Part shown: positions 37,197-47,703 of the stretch, piece after piece
How the letters are laid out: each line of letters begins with the position of its first letter
How positions within the stretch are numbered: the first letter of the stretch is position 1
DNA from: Shewanella sediminis HAW-EB3
GTDB taxonomy: Bacteria; Pseudomonadota; Gammaproteobacteria; Enterobacterales; Shewanellaceae
Assembly: GCF_000018025.1 (NCBI RefSeq)
Contig: NC_009831.1
Location: 4,154,001 to 4,218,000, forward strand
Reading direction: 5' to 3'
DNA length: 64,000 bases
Notes under the pieces: model-generated
What the model saw: the letters and a program-made list of their open reading frames with translations, nothing else
The model's database searches: none
Told to the model about the DNA's origin: nothing
Translations under genes and position numbers: made by a program

Positions 37197-37523
37197 ATGA
37201 CCCCAGATGAGTTCATCGATAAAAAAGCGCCCCAGCTGGCCGAGTATGGAAAAGCGTTTCTGAGCGATCAGCTCGCTTTTAATGAAGTCCAGCTATATTT
37301 ATGGGACGTCCTTGAAGAGTGGCAACAGTTCAATCATCAAGGTGATGCGCAAACAGATATGGAGAGAGTGTTCTGGCACTTGTTACATGCCTTTGATAAA
37401 TGGCCGGATTGGATGATACGTGGTAATCAATACCTGCGTAAGCAGATTGATGAATGCTGTGATTATCTGAGCATAGGCGGCCAAATACCTAAGGGATGCA
37501 TAGGGAATAGACCTAACTCTTAA
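37197..37523 (+). CDS. Conserved hypothetical protein
   Basis: 108-residue soluble, tryptophan-rich, mostly helical protein with no signal peptide: QLYLWDVLEEWQQFN, ERVFWHLLHAFDKWPDWM, KQIDECCDYLSIGGQIP. I do not recognise the family. A good ribosome-binding site (AAGGAGG about 6 nt before the ATG) and a terminator after the stop support expression. Confidence 0.72.
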   Translation: MTPDEFIDKKAPQLAEYGKAFLSDQLAFNEVQLYLWDVLEEWQQFNHQGDAQTDMERVFWHLLHAFDKWPDWMIRGNQYLRKQIDECCDYLSIGGQIPKGCIGNRPNS

Positions 37524-37588
37524 CGGGTATAAAACTGAAATCATTTATATGATTGTTTTATTCTTACTTTATGTTTTACGGCAGTAAA

Positions 37589-37617
37589 AGCTCAGACAAA
37601 CTTGTCTGGGCTTTTTT
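37589..37617 (+). terminator. Terminator after the hypothetical gene at 37197
   Basis: AGCTCAGACA-AACT-TGTCTGGGCT stem (one G-U pair) followed by six T. Confidence 0.88.
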
Positions 37618-37684
37618 ATTTTTATCTTGAACCAAACGACTCCCCCCCTTAAGCTAGCATTAATGACCCTCTTGAAATGTATCT

Positions 37685-39121
37685 ATGTCACCAGCGTTAG
37701 GCTCAAATTATTCCCGCATGAAAGATGCGCTCTCCATATACTGTCATAAGCGAGTCTTGGTTCTGTTATTTCTTGGTTTTTCGGCAGGCTTACCCTTAAT
37801 GCTGGTTTTTTCGACCCTCTCATTCTGGCTTAGAGAGGCGGGCATCGACAGAACCGCAATAGGTTATTTCAGCTGGATAGCCCTCGCCTATGGCTTCAAA
37901 TGGGCCTGGTCACCTCTGGTCGATAGACTCTCGTTACCTATTTTGACTCGCTTACTCGGACGGCGACGAGGATGGATGCTATTTGCACAGATGCTGCTCG
38001 TCGCAGCCATTTTAGGCATGTCTTTTAGCGATCCGCTGCAAGATCTGGAACGCCTTGCCCTGTTTGCCTTAATGGTCGCCTTTGCCTCGGCCACACAAGA
38101 TATCGTTATCGATGCTTTTCGTATCGAATCCGCTCCGGAGAAGATGCAGGCTGCATTAGCGGCCGCCTATCAAGTTGGTTATCGTAGTGCCATGATTTTC
38201 GCCACTGCAGGGGCCTTGACGATTGCCGCCTGGGTTGACCCGGGGAATAACGAATACAACCTAGTCTCCTGGCAGACGGCTTACCTCATCATGGCCGGAC
38301 TCATGTCGGTAGGTATTCTCACCACTCTCTTAAGCAAAGAGCCTGAAGTCGAGAATAAACAAGCCGATGAGCTGGAGCAAAAGCTAAAACAGGATCTGAG
38401 CCTTCGTTACCCTAAACCTGTGGCTGGTACGCTATCTTGGTTATATACCGCCAGTGTATTGCCTTTCATGGACTTCTTTAAACGTTATGGTCGCAACGCC
38501 ATATTGATCTTACTGCTCATCTCCTGTTATCGCATATCTGATATCGTCATGGGGATCATGGCCAATGTCTTTTACGTCGACATGGGTTTTGCCAAAGCGG
38601 AAATTGCCGCCATCAGCAAGATTTATGGCCTGATTATGACCTTAGTCGGGGCTGGATTTGGTGGCGTGCTGCTGGCTCGCTACGGTACGATGAAGATACT
38701 CTTTGTCGGTGCCCTGCTTGTCGCCGTCACGAACCTATTGTTTGCCTACCAAGCGGTGGTGGGATACAACGTCCCCCTGTTAACGGTCGTCATCTCCATC
38801 GATAACTTCAGTGCAGGTATCGCAACTGCGGCCTTTATTGCCTACCTTTCGAGTCTGACCAGCAGTGGCTACAGTGCCACGCAATACGCGCTACTCTCCT
38901 CTATAATGTTACTTTTCCCTAAATTTATCGCGGGCTTCTCGGGTGCCTACGTCGATGCCTACGGTTATGTGAACTTCTTCATTGGCGCCAGTATTATCGG
39001 CTTACCCGTTCTATGGTTAGTGCTCTTGGTAGACAGGCGAACGCGACATGATGAGAGATTAAAGCAGGAGCTACAAACAAAAAATGACGAGTCCCATAGC
39101 TCGGCCGAGCGGCAGACTTAA
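37685..39121 (+). CDS. ampG: AmpG-family MFS permease (muropeptide importer)
   Basis: 478-residue inner-membrane protein with 12-14 hydrophobic segments. The blocks LLFLGFSAGLPLMLVFSTLSFWLREAG, YGFKWAWSPLVDRLSLP and ATQDIVIDAFRIE are characteristic of AmpG, which imports anhydro-muropeptides for cell-wall recycling. In organisms with inducible beta-lactamases this flux also feeds induction. The B1 lactamase in this window is far away, so no link is implied. Single gene. Confidence 0.88.
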   Translation: MSPALGSNYSRMKDALSIYCHKRVLVLLFLGFSAGLPLMLVFSTLSFWLREAGIDRTAIGYFSWIALAYGFKWAWSPLVDRLSLPILTRLLGRRRGWMLFAQMLLVAAILGMSFSDPLQDLERLALFALMVAFASATQDIVIDAFRIESAPEKMQAALAAAYQVGYRSAMIFATAGALTIAAWVDPGNNEYNLVSWQTAYLIMAGLMSVGILTTLLSKEPEVENKQADELEQKLKQDLSLRYPKPVAGTLSWLYTASVLPFMDFFKRYGRNAILILLLISCYRISDIVMGIMANVFYVDMGFAKAEIAAISKIYGLIMTLVGAGFGGVLLARYGTMKILFVGALLVAVTNLLFAYQAVVGYNVPLLTVVISIDNFSAGIATAAFIAYLSSLTSSGYSATQYALLSSIMLLFPKFIAGFSGAYVDAYGYVNFFIGASIIGLPVLWLVLLVDRRTRHDERLKQELQTKNDESHSSAERQT

Positions 39122-39146
39122 CCTTTTCGGTAAACACCTATAAAAC

Positions 39147-39173
39147 AAAAAAGCCCTCATAATGAGGGCTTTA
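39147..39173 (-). terminator. Terminator after yajQ
   Basis: AGCCCTCAT / ATGAGGGCT stem followed by six T on the minus strand. Confidence 0.88.
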
Positions 39174-39197
39174 ACGTTACAGGCTAGCGACTAAGAG

Positions 39198-39683
39198 TCA
39201 ATCACGGAAGTTATTGAACTGGAATGGCTGACCTAATTCAGACTCACGAGCCAATGCCATGACGGCTTGCAGATCGTCGCGCTTCTTACCGGTAACACGC
39301 ACCGAATCACCCTGAATAGATGATTGAACCTTCAGCTTACTGTCTTTAATCATCTTGACTAACTTTTTAGCGATCAGGGTTTCAATGCCCTCTTTAAAGC
39401 GCACCTTTAAAGAGAAAGTCTTGCCACTATGCAGCGCCTTTTCATCGACATCCATGGAAGCCGGATCGACACTACGCTTACTCATCTGCATGCGTAGTAT
39501 GTCGACTAATTGCTGACACTGAAAATCATCTTCAGCCGATAGCGTGACCACATGGTCTTTATACTCGATGCTCGCTTCCTTACCACGAAAATCGAAACGA
39601 CTCTTCAGTTCACGTACTGAGTTTTCTACGGCATTTCGCAGCTCAACTTCATCGACTTCAGAAACAATATCCATTGAAGGCAT
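39198..39683 (-). CDS. yajQ: YajQ family nucleotide-binding protein
   Basis: 161-residue protein with two ferredoxin-like halves. The N-terminus [31 protein letters not shown] and the end [33 protein letters not shown] are diagnostic. YajQ proteins bind nucleotides; a Xanthomonas member is a cyclic di-GMP-responsive regulator. Whether this one binds c-di-GMP is unknown. Single gene. Confidence 0.96.
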   Translation of the reverse strand: MPSMDIVSEVDEVELRNAVENSVRELKSRFDFRGKEASIEYKDHVVTLSAEDDFQCQQLVDILRMQMSKRSVDPASMDVDEKALHSGKTFSLKVRFKEGIETLIAKKLVKMIKDSKLKVQSSIQGDSVRVTGKKRDDLQAVMALARESELGQPFQFNNFRD

Positions 39684-39785
39684 TTTAGTGTCCTATTACA
39701 GTATTTTTTGTGGGGTTAGTTTACCGTATCTGGAGTAAATATGAAGCCTTATCAACGAGAGTACATCTTTGCTTAACTGCAAATT

Positions 39786-40226
39786 ATGGATGATATTCTT
39801 GGTGACAATCTGCCACCATTTTTCTATGATGGCACAAACAACAAAACTTCCATCGACATAGTGATATCAAGACGAAACATATTTAAACTGGCGCTGGCCA
39901 TAGCCCTGATAGTCATCAGTTACCTGGTTTTTTCCAGGCCCAACTACCCTCAACTGATCCCTCATATGGACAAAGTTGGGCACCTTGGTAGTTTCTTCTG
40001 TCTCTCTTACCTGACCCACTTAGCGTTCAAGCCCAGATGGCAATATCTGGCTATTACTCTTGCCGGTTATGCTGTTTTCATTGAACTGGTTCAGTCCACG
40101 CTGCCTTATCGCAGCGCATCGGTCGGCGACTTCATTGCCGATATGGCCGGAGTCATGCTGTTCTATCTGTGCCATTGGAGCTACCTTCGTTATTTCCGTG
40201 CAGCTAAGCTCACTGAATCCGAATAA
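39786..40226 (+). CDS. VanZ family membrane protein
   Basis: 146-residue protein with about four hydrophobic segments. The pattern HMDKVGHLGSFFCLSYL, then FIELVQSTLPYRSASVGDFIADMAGVMLFY matches the VanZ-like family (conserved D/H-K-x-x-H, E-x-Q, R-x-x-x-x-x-D-x-x-x-N/D). Function in Gram-negatives is unknown. Followed 31 bp later by panE on the same strand. Confidence 0.85.
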   Translation: MDDILGDNLPPFFYDGTNNKTSIDIVISRRNIFKLALAIALIVISYLVFSRPNYPQLIPHMDKVGHLGSFFCLSYLTHLAFKPRWQYLAITLAGYAVFIELVQSTLPYRSASVGDFIADMAGVMLFYLCHWSYLRYFRAAKLTESE

Positions 40227-40257
40227 ACTAATTTGATTGAAACAATAGAGTGCATCC

Positions 40258-41190
40258 ATGGGTCAACAACTAGTCGATGAAAAAAAGATTGCGATTCTGG
40301 GCGCCGGCGCCGTAGGTCAGCTCATCTACCAACAACTACTCACCGACGGGAATGCCCCCCTACTCATCGCCAGAGAAAATGAACGGCAAAAGATAGTCAC
40401 CTTTACCGCTTTAGATGGCCAGGTAACCAAATCGACAGCCATACTGGCCTCGCCTAAGAGTGTGTCCCCACTACTTGAACAGGTTCGACTCCTCATCGTC
40501 TGTGTCAAAGCCTATCAAGTAAGTGACGCAATAAGATCTATCATAGATAAGCTATCCCCAAAATGTCACATCATATTGCTTCATAACGGTATGGGCCCTC
40601 ATCTCGAGGTACCTGAGCTTCTCCATGGGCAAGGGTTAAGTTTAGGAACCACCTCTCAGGCGGCGCTTAAGCACGAACGCTGGCACATAGAACAAACCGG
40701 CTCGGGAAGTACTCAGTTAGGACATCTCACAGGTCCTCAGCTAAGCCAAGAGTTAAGAACACGCTTGTTGAGCGCCATTCCAAACAGCCAATGGTGTGAG
40801 CCGATTTTACCTTCGCTCTGGCACAAACTCGCCATCAATGCGGCCATCAACCCTCTCACTGCGATACATAACTGTAGCAATGGAAAATTAGCCGAAGAGC
40901 AATATTGCAACCAAATCTCTGCAACGGTTACAGAGTTAGCAGAGGTCGCTTCAGCCGATGGTATCGAACTCGATAAGTCAGCGCTCATTAACCGGGTATA
41001 CGAGGTTATAGGGCTGACAGCGGCCAACTTCTCATCAATGCATCAAGATGTCCTGAACAAGAGAAAGACAGAGATTGAGTCGATTAATGGTTATGTGGTG
41101 CAAAGAGCAAGGCACCATCAATTATCGACAAAGGTAAATTTAAGTCTGCTCGAACAGGTAAAAAAAATGGAATCTGATTACCTCAAATGA
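40258..41190 (+). CDS. panE: 2-dehydropantoate 2-reductase
   Basis: 310-residue NADPH-dependent ketopantoate reductase for pantothenate and coenzyme A synthesis. The Rossmann motif IAILGAGAVGQLI is near the start, LLIVCVKAYQV provides the lysine of the active site, and LWHKLAINAAINPLTAI plus the late catalytic segment SSMHQDVLNKRKTEIESINGYVV are typical. Possibly co-transcribed with the VanZ-like gene. Confidence 0.93.
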   Translation: MGQQLVDEKKIAILGAGAVGQLIYQQLLTDGNAPLLIARENERQKIVTFTALDGQVTKSTAILASPKSVSPLLEQVRLLIVCVKAYQVSDAIRSIIDKLSPKCHIILLHNGMGPHLEVPELLHGQGLSLGTTSQAALKHERWHIEQTGSGSTQLGHLTGPQLSQELRTRLLSAIPNSQWCEPILPSLWHKLAINAAINPLTAIHNCSNGKLAEEQYCNQISATVTELAEVASADGIELDKSALINRVYEVIGLTAANFSSMHQDVLNKRKTEIESINGYVVQRARHHQLSTKVNLSLLEQVKKMESDYLK

Positions 41191-41404
41191 GTTGATCTCA
41201 TCAATGCCAACAGCTGTGGGCGATAAAGAATACCTAAGCAGTATTTTTTATCTCCCCCCCGCCCCTTTTAACCACATTGCATTTCCCACTCCCCCGCTCT
41301 ATTGAGTGAACATTGAGTGAGTACTTAGTGACAGAGTGCATCACTTCATTTTTCGTCTACTATTATGAGAAGAGAAAGTAGATTGAAAACTATGGAAAAA
41401 TCAT

Positions 41405-42892
41405 ATGCAAAGAGAGCAGTGGAACTCACGTATAGGCTTTATTCTCGCAGCTGTTGGTTCTGCTATCGGGTTAGGTAATATCTGGCGATTCCCCTATATG
41501 GCCTATGAAAATGGTGGGGGGGCCTTCTTCATCCCTTACCTCTTTGCCATGATATCTGCCGGTATCCCTTTTATGATAATGGAGTTTAGTCTCGGACATA
41601 AACTGCGTGGAGCCGCGCCCAAAGTATTCTCCAGATTAGGCATACATTATGGACTCAGGCTGGAGTGGCTCGGCTGGTTTCAGGTTCTCATCGCTGCAGT
41701 CATAGCTGTGTATTACGTGGCCATTATCGGCTGGACTATCTCCTTCTTAGGCTTCTCATTTACACAGAGTTGGGGAACCGACACCAACGCTTTCTTCTTC
41801 AATGAATACCTGCAACTTGGCGATAACTCCCCCACCAGCTTAGGAGTTTTCCAACCACATATCGCCCTGCCGATGGCCATCGCTTGGGCCATTACCTCCT
41901 TAGCCATTTTTACCGGCGTGAGGGGGGGAATAGAGCGCGCGAGTAAAATTATGATGCCCCTACTGTTCATCATGGTATTAGTCTTGATAGGCAGAATTGT
42001 ATTTCTTCCCGGTGCGCTCGAAGGCCTCAACTATCTTTTTCAGCCTGATTTTAGCAAAATATTGGACACTAAGGTCTGGTCTGCAGCCTATGGGCAGATC
42101 TTCTTCACCTTAAGTGTAGGTTTCGCCATTATGCTCGCATATTCGAGCTATCTCCCTGAAAAGTCGGATATCAACAATAATGCGTTCATGACAGTGCTAA
42201 TCAACTGTGGTTTCTCTATCATGGGCGGGATCATGATATTCGGAGTGCTTGGCTATATGGCACAAGAGCAGGCTAAACCTTTGACTGAGGTGGTCACATC
42301 CGGCGTTGGGCTGGCATTTGTAACGATCCCCGCAGCCATTAATCTACTCCCGGCACCTTATATACTCGGGCCACTATTTTTCTTCGCATTGGTGGTTGCA
42401 GGTCTGAGTTCCCATATCTCTATCCTTGAAGCCGTGACCTCAGCCATTATGGATAAGCTTCACCTGCCCCGCAAAAAAGCGGCTGCGATAGTATGCGGTA
42501 CCGGCTTTATCATCTCCATGGCGTTTGCCACCAATGGCGGGCTGCTACTGCTCGACCTTATCGACTACTTTATTAATAATATCGCCCTGCTATTCAGCTG
42601 CTTCATTGAACTCATCATCCTTACCTGGCTATTTAAAATTGCCGATGTAAGAGACTACACCAATCGACTCTCGGAATTCACCATAGGCATATGGTTTGAG
42701 CTCTGTTTACGCTTTATCAGCCCGGCAATGTTGGGCATCATTCTCGTTAGGAACTTAGTCAACACTGTCAATAATGGTTATGGTGATTACCCGATAGCAG
42801 ACCAGCTACTCTTAGGTTGGGGGCTCATTGCCATCATGTTGTTTATCTCAATATTGATAAACTTCGCATCCAATCACAAGGAAGAACTATGA
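41405..42892 (+). CDS. Sodium-dependent NSS-family transporter
   Basis: 495-residue member of the neurotransmitter:sodium symporter family. The N-terminal helix has GSAIGLGNIWRFPYMAYENGG (quoted in part), the Na+ site and signature of LeuT-like carriers, and twelve membrane segments follow. It probably imports an amino acid with Na+. Its stop overlaps the start of a 34-residue membrane peptide gene (ATGA), the arrangement known for MetP-MetS, so methionine or alanine is a plausible substrate by analogy. Confidence 0.92.
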   Translation: MQREQWNSRIGFILAAVGSAIGLGNIWRFPYMAYENGGGAFFIPYLFAMISAGIPFMIMEFSLGHKLRGAAPKVFSRLGIHYGLRLEWLGWFQVLIAAVIAVYYVAIIGWTISFLGFSFTQSWGTDTNAFFFNEYLQLGDNSPTSLGVFQPHIALPMAIAWAITSLAIFTGVRGGIERASKIMMPLLFIMVLVLIGRIVFLPGALEGLNYLFQPDFSKILDTKVWSAAYGQIFFTLSVGFAIMLAYSSYLPEKSDINNNAFMTVLINCGFSIMGGIMIFGVLGYMAQEQAKPLTEVVTSGVGLAFVTIPAAINLLPAPYILGPLFFFALVVAGLSSHISILEAVTSAIMDKLHLPRKKAAAIVCGTGFIISMAFATNGGLLLLDLIDYFINNIALLFSCFIELIILTWLFKIADVRDYTNRLSEFTIGIWFELCLRFISPAMLGIILVRNLVNTVNNGYGDYPIADQLLLGWGLIAIMLFISILINFASNHKEEL

Positions 42893-42993
42893 GTACCGGA
42901 GCAATAATCATGTTGGTGCTGGCCCTTACCATCACTTGGGGTGGCGCCGCTATTTGCATTGCAATAGCGATGAGAGCCCGAAAGCTTAAGTAA
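42889..42993 (+). CDS. MetS-like small subunit of the NSS transporter
   Basis: 34-residue single-span membrane peptide beginning MSTGAIIMLVLALTITWGG and ending AMRARKLK, so a hydrophobic helix followed by a basic cytoplasmic tail. It overlaps the transporter stop codon by four bases. The MetS family of NSS small subunits has this size, WGG motif and position; in Corynebacterium MetS is required for MetP activity. Ribosome-binding site AAGGAAG is upstream. Confidence 0.85.
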   Translation: MSTGAIIMLVLALTITWGGAAICIAIAMRARKLK

Positions 42994-43197
42994 TACCCGT
43001 AGGTATAATAGCTAACATAGAAGCTTAAATTAGCAATTTAACTTAGCGGCCTCAATTTTAGCTATCGCCTCCAAATAGGGCGTATCCTGGCAAACGGAAG
43101 TCCAGATTGTTTGCGGTTCCCTGCATCGTCAGTTGCAGCAATTTTTTATCCGAGTTAGATTACCCCCTCACTTCCCCAGAAGTTAATACGAATCAAG

Positions 43198-43854
43198 ATG
43201 CCGACAGCCCGTACCCCAGCTTTTCTTTATTCATTCAAAAGAAGTGCGATATTTTACGCCACCATGTTTATCGCCATACTTGTCAGCGTAAATTTTATCG
43301 ATCGAGGGCTGGCAGACATTATTTATCAACATTCATTTGCCAACTCATTGATCAAATTGATGAGTAATACTCCCCTGTTTTTAGAGATCTTGGCTGCTAT
43401 TACGGTCGCGCTTTGTATCGTCCCTAAGCTACGTCACCAATATAGATGGTTAGCGATAAACCTGGCGGCAACCTTTATCCTGGCGTCCATACTGCGCGTT
43501 AGTGCAAAAGCCCTGTTTGGCCGCACTTGGCCTCAGACCTGGGTTAACAATAACCCCTCCTGGATAAGCGACCGTATCGAAGGGTTTCACCCTTTTGCCG
43601 AGGGGCTCGCCTACAACTCATTTCCATCGGGTCACGCCCTGTTCACCTTTGCACTGGCGACGACCTTCTGGTATCACCTGCCACGGTATCGACCACTCTG
43701 GATTGCCACCATGTGTGCCGTATTTATCGGACAATTGGGACAAAACTATCACTATCTGGGGGACCTGCTAGCTGGTGCGACATTGGGGACATTTATCGCG
43801 CATATGGTTATTATTGCAACTAAGAAGGTAAGCAGCAGAAGCTGCAGGGCCTAG
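43198..43854 (+). CDS. PAP2-family phosphatase
   Basis: 218-residue membrane protein, five to six hydrophobic segments. The first two phosphatase motifs are present: KALFGRTWP and PSGHALF. The third has the histidine and aspartate (HYLGD) but the arginine normally six residues before the histidine appears as glutamine (GQLGQNYHYLGD). It may act on a lipid pyrophosphate or glycan phosphate, or have altered activity. The ATG at 43198 has no strong ribosome-binding site, so the start is uncertain. Confidence 0.82.
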   Translation: MPTARTPAFLYSFKRSAIFYATMFIAILVSVNFIDRGLADIIYQHSFANSLIKLMSNTPLFLEILAAITVALCIVPKLRHQYRWLAINLAATFILASILRVSAKALFGRTWPQTWVNNNPSWISDRIEGFHPFAEGLAYNSFPSGHALFTFALATTFWYHLPRYRPLWIATMCAVFIGQLGQNYHYLGDLLAGATLGTFIAHMVIIATKKVSSRSCRA

Positions 43855-43920
43855 GTTGTTCTAGATGAAACCTTGCTTCGTATAGCTTTACCAGACAGGT
43901 TTCAGCCAGTAGAAAAGTGA

Positions 43921-44793
43921 TTAACCCCACATCACCAATATGGCTGCAACAGCTATCAAGACTAAGGCAAATACCTCTTTAATTTTGACCTTCTGCTTTA
44001 GCCAGAACATGGCAATCAGCAAAGTGAAAAATACCTCTATCTGTCCCAATGTTTTGACATAGGGCACGGCCTGCAGGGACATGGCACTAAACCAGCCTAT
44101 GGAACCCAAACAGCTGGTGATACTGGTCAGCAGGGTCAGCTTGGGGCGCTGCCAGAGTGCCGTTAAGGTCTGCTTATCAGAAGCATAGAGATATGCCAGC
44201 AGCACGATGGTTTGAATCGTTATCACAAATAGTAAAACCCAGGCCGCCCGGTGAGGAAAAGGCAGGTCTAAATTCAGGCTCGCCTCACGCACCCACAGTG
44301 ATGTCAGCGCAAATGCGCTGCCGCAAGCCAGCCCGATTGACGCGGTCTGTAAGGAGATATCCTTTAATCCCTTACGGCTGCTCATCAGGAAGACTGCGAT
44401 GCCGCCGATAATCACACCGAGCCAGCCCAGCAACGAAAGCTGAGTACCGAAAAAGAGAACCCCCAATACCGCAGCCACTAAGGCCTCACTCTTGGCAAGC
44501 CCGGCGCCAACGGCAAAGTTTTTCAGTTTAAATAACTTCACCATCAAGGCCGTAGCTACAATCTGCATTGCCGAAGCCCCGAGCACATAAAGCGAGAAGG
44601 CAGATGAGAACTCGGGTAACTCCACCGGTCGCCATAGATAGAGTATCAACAGGTATAGCCCTGCTATGGGGCCGGCCCAGAGAAAACGCGCCAGGGTGAC
44701 ACCGGCGACTTTCACCTCTCTGCTCAGTTGGCTCTGAAAGGCATTACGCCAAGCCTGCATGGACGCGGCGAGAAAGGTAAACAAGATCCACAT
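43921..44793 (-). CDS. EamA/DMT-superfamily transporter
   Basis: 290-residue inner-membrane protein with ten hydrophobic segments in two EamA repeats (about 2-135 and 150-288). The start MWILFTFLAASMQAWRNAFQSQLS is short, as in DMT carriers. Substrate unknown; not closely similar to the EamA gene at 3570. Single gene. Confidence 0.86.
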   Translation of the reverse strand: MWILFTFLAASMQAWRNAFQSQLSREVKVAGVTLARFLWAGPIAGLYLLILYLWRPVELPEFSSAFSLYVLGASAMQIVATALMVKLFKLKNFAVGAGLAKSEALVAAVLGVLFFGTQLSLLGWLGVIIGGIAVFLMSSRKGLKDISLQTASIGLACGSAFALTSLWVREASLNLDLPFPHRAAWVLLFVITIQTIVLLAYLYASDKQTLTALWQRPKLTLLTSITSCLGSIGWFSAMSLQAVPYVKTLGQIEVFFTLLIAMFWLKQKVKIKEVFALVLIAVAAILVMWG

Positions 44794-44910
44794 AAAGAAT
44801 GAACACTTCTGACAGCTGAAATAGCTGTTAAGCGTATCCTATCCTCTTATGTCAAACGACCCAAAGCAGAGGAAAATTAAATATACTCATTATCAGTCAA
44901 AGTAATAGTG

Positions 44911-44931
44911 AGCCCCGAACAAGTCGGGGCT
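44911..44931 (-). terminator. Possible terminator after the AbgT gene
   Basis: AGCCCCGA-ACAAG-TCGGGGCT hairpin about 50 bp after the stop. The T-run on the minus strand is weak. Confidence 0.5.
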
Positions 44932-44978
44932 TTAATCTGATATCGCTATCTGATGATAGCTGACAATTGGTTCAACAC

Positions 44979-46517
44979 TTAGTAAGTGTAACTGGCCCCC
45001 AAGCCTAGTGGCATACCAATCGACCAGTAAATCAGTAACCAACTACTCCACAATGCAAGCAAACAAAGACTAAAAGGTAACATCATTGAGATGAGGGTAC
45101 CTATACCGATATCTTTCACGTAGCGCTGACAATAGACAACGACAAGTGGGAAGTACGGCATTAACGGGGTAATAATGTTGGAACTGGAATCACCGACACG
45201 GTAAGCCGCTTGTGACAGATCCGGGCTGATATTCAATTGCATTAACATAGGCACCAGCACCGGACCAATTAAGGCCCACTTAGCCGATGATGAACCGACA
45301 AACAGGTTCACGAAGGCGACTAAGATGATCAACCCAACTATGGTCACTTCAGCTGACAAATTCATCGCCTGAAGACCACTTGCCCCTTCAACCGCAATTA
45401 GCGCTCCTAAGTTTGATGCTGAAAACGCCGCCACAAATTGAGCACAGAAAAATGCCATCACGATATAGTGAGACATTCCACTCATCGACTTAGACATGGC
45501 TTGAACGACATCAATCGAGTTTTTAAAGGTGCCGGTCATATAACCATAAATCATCCCGGGGATCACAAAGAAGATGAAGATCAGCGGCACGATTGACTGC
45601 ATTAAGGGGGCGCTGAAACTGGTGAGCGAGCCATTAGCGTCACGTAGTGTTGAGGTTTCAGAGACAGTGAGCGAGAAGAAGCCGATAACAGCAGTCAGCA
45701 TAATAAAGGTGGCAACACGAAATGCTTTCTCCTCTTTAGGTGTGCTTTCTTCCATAGAAGGCACATCGACCTCTTCGGTATTAACCTTATGAGTACGGTT
45801 CAACCTGGGCTCCAGTACCTTATCGGTCAGATACCAGATAATTAACACGATAGGAATGCAGGAACTTGCGGCGAAGAACCAGTTGTTCAACGGGTTAATC
45901 TGAATATCCGGGTCAACAATTTGCGCTGCCGACTGAGTAAAGCTTTGCAGTAGCGGATCGATACCCGACGGAATAAAATTAGCACAGAAACCACCAGATA
46001 CACCGGCGAAAGCAGCTGCAATACCCGCTAACGGATGACGGCCTACGGTAAAGAAAATCACCCCTGCAAGCGGAATAACCACCACATAACCTGCATCTGT
46101 AGCGGTATGAGAGATAATCCCTACCAAAACTACTGCAGGCGTTAAAAATTTAAGCGGGGTGACTTTGAGCATCTTCTTAAGTGCGGTATTAATAAAGCCA
46201 GAATGCTCAGCGACACCTACACCTAACATAGCGACTAATACCACGCCCAGTGGTGCAAAGGCCATGAAGGTACTAACCATGCTGGTTAGAAAGTGAGTCA
46301 GCGCCTCAGCACTCAGCAAGTTTTTAACTTCTATGGGGGAACTGGTTCTGGGATCTATGGCCTCAAAACTGACACCAGACAGCAGTGCCGATAGCCCCCA
46401 CACCGCAAAGAGTAAAATAAGAAACAGCATTGCAGGATCGGGGAGTTTGTTACCGACCCTTTCAATTCCATCTAACATTCGTCCGAGTTTCCCCGGAGCT
46501 GCCTGTTCATTTGCCAT
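44979..46517 (-). CDS. AbgT family transporter
   Basis: 512-residue membrane transporter. N-terminal MLDGIERVGNKLPDPAMLFLIL and the later FSASNLGALIAVEGA, NLFVGSSSAKWALIGPVLVPM and RVGDSSSNIITPLMPYFP match AbgT/MtrF, whose members take up p-aminobenzoyl-glutamate or export sulfonamides. Which of these applies is unknown. Single gene. Confidence 0.93.
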   Translation of the reverse strand: MANEQAAPGKLGRMLDGIERVGNKLPDPAMLFLILLFAVWGLSALLSGVSFEAIDPRTSSPIEVKNLLSAEALTHFLTSMVSTFMAFAPLGVVLVAMLGVGVAEHSGFINTALKKMLKVTPLKFLTPAVVLVGIISHTATDAGYVVVIPLAGVIFFTVGRHPLAGIAAAFAGVSGGFCANFIPSGIDPLLQSFTQSAAQIVDPDIQINPLNNWFFAASSCIPIVLIIWYLTDKVLEPRLNRTHKVNTEEVDVPSMEESTPKEEKAFRVATFIMLTAVIGFFSLTVSETSTLRDANGSLTSFSAPLMQSIVPLIFIFFVIPGMIYGYMTGTFKNSIDVVQAMSKSMSGMSHYIVMAFFCAQFVAAFSASNLGALIAVEGASGLQAMNLSAEVTIVGLIILVAFVNLFVGSSSAKWALIGPVLVPMLMQLNISPDLSQAAYRVGDSSSNIITPLMPYFPLVVVYCQRYVKDIGIGTLISMMLPFSLCLLALWSSWLLIYWSIGMPLGLGASYTY

Positions 46518-46650
46518 AGTTCATCACCCTCTACTTTTTATAATTAAGCACTCCTGACTTTTCGACAAAAAGCGGGCGCAACATTTTTAATGTCGCGGCA
46601 GGATACAGATGCACTCTGTAATCAACCTTAATCCTTGTTAAAAAGCAACA

Positions 46651-46679
46651 AAAAAGCCCCGGTATAAACCGGGGCTTTG
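46651..46679 (-). terminator. Terminator after kdsA
   Basis: AAGCCCCGGT / ACCGGGGCTT stem followed by six T on the minus strand. Confidence 0.92.
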
Positions 46680-46700
46680 AAAATAGAGCATTAGCTGGTG

Positions 46701-47603
<903 letters not shown>

Positions 47604-47703
47604 TTAACGTCTACCTTACTGGCCTAACCATAAACTAGCAGCCACACATCCAGAGTATAGATAACAAGCTACAAGCTGGCACCTAGTACCTAGCATCTAA
47701 AAG

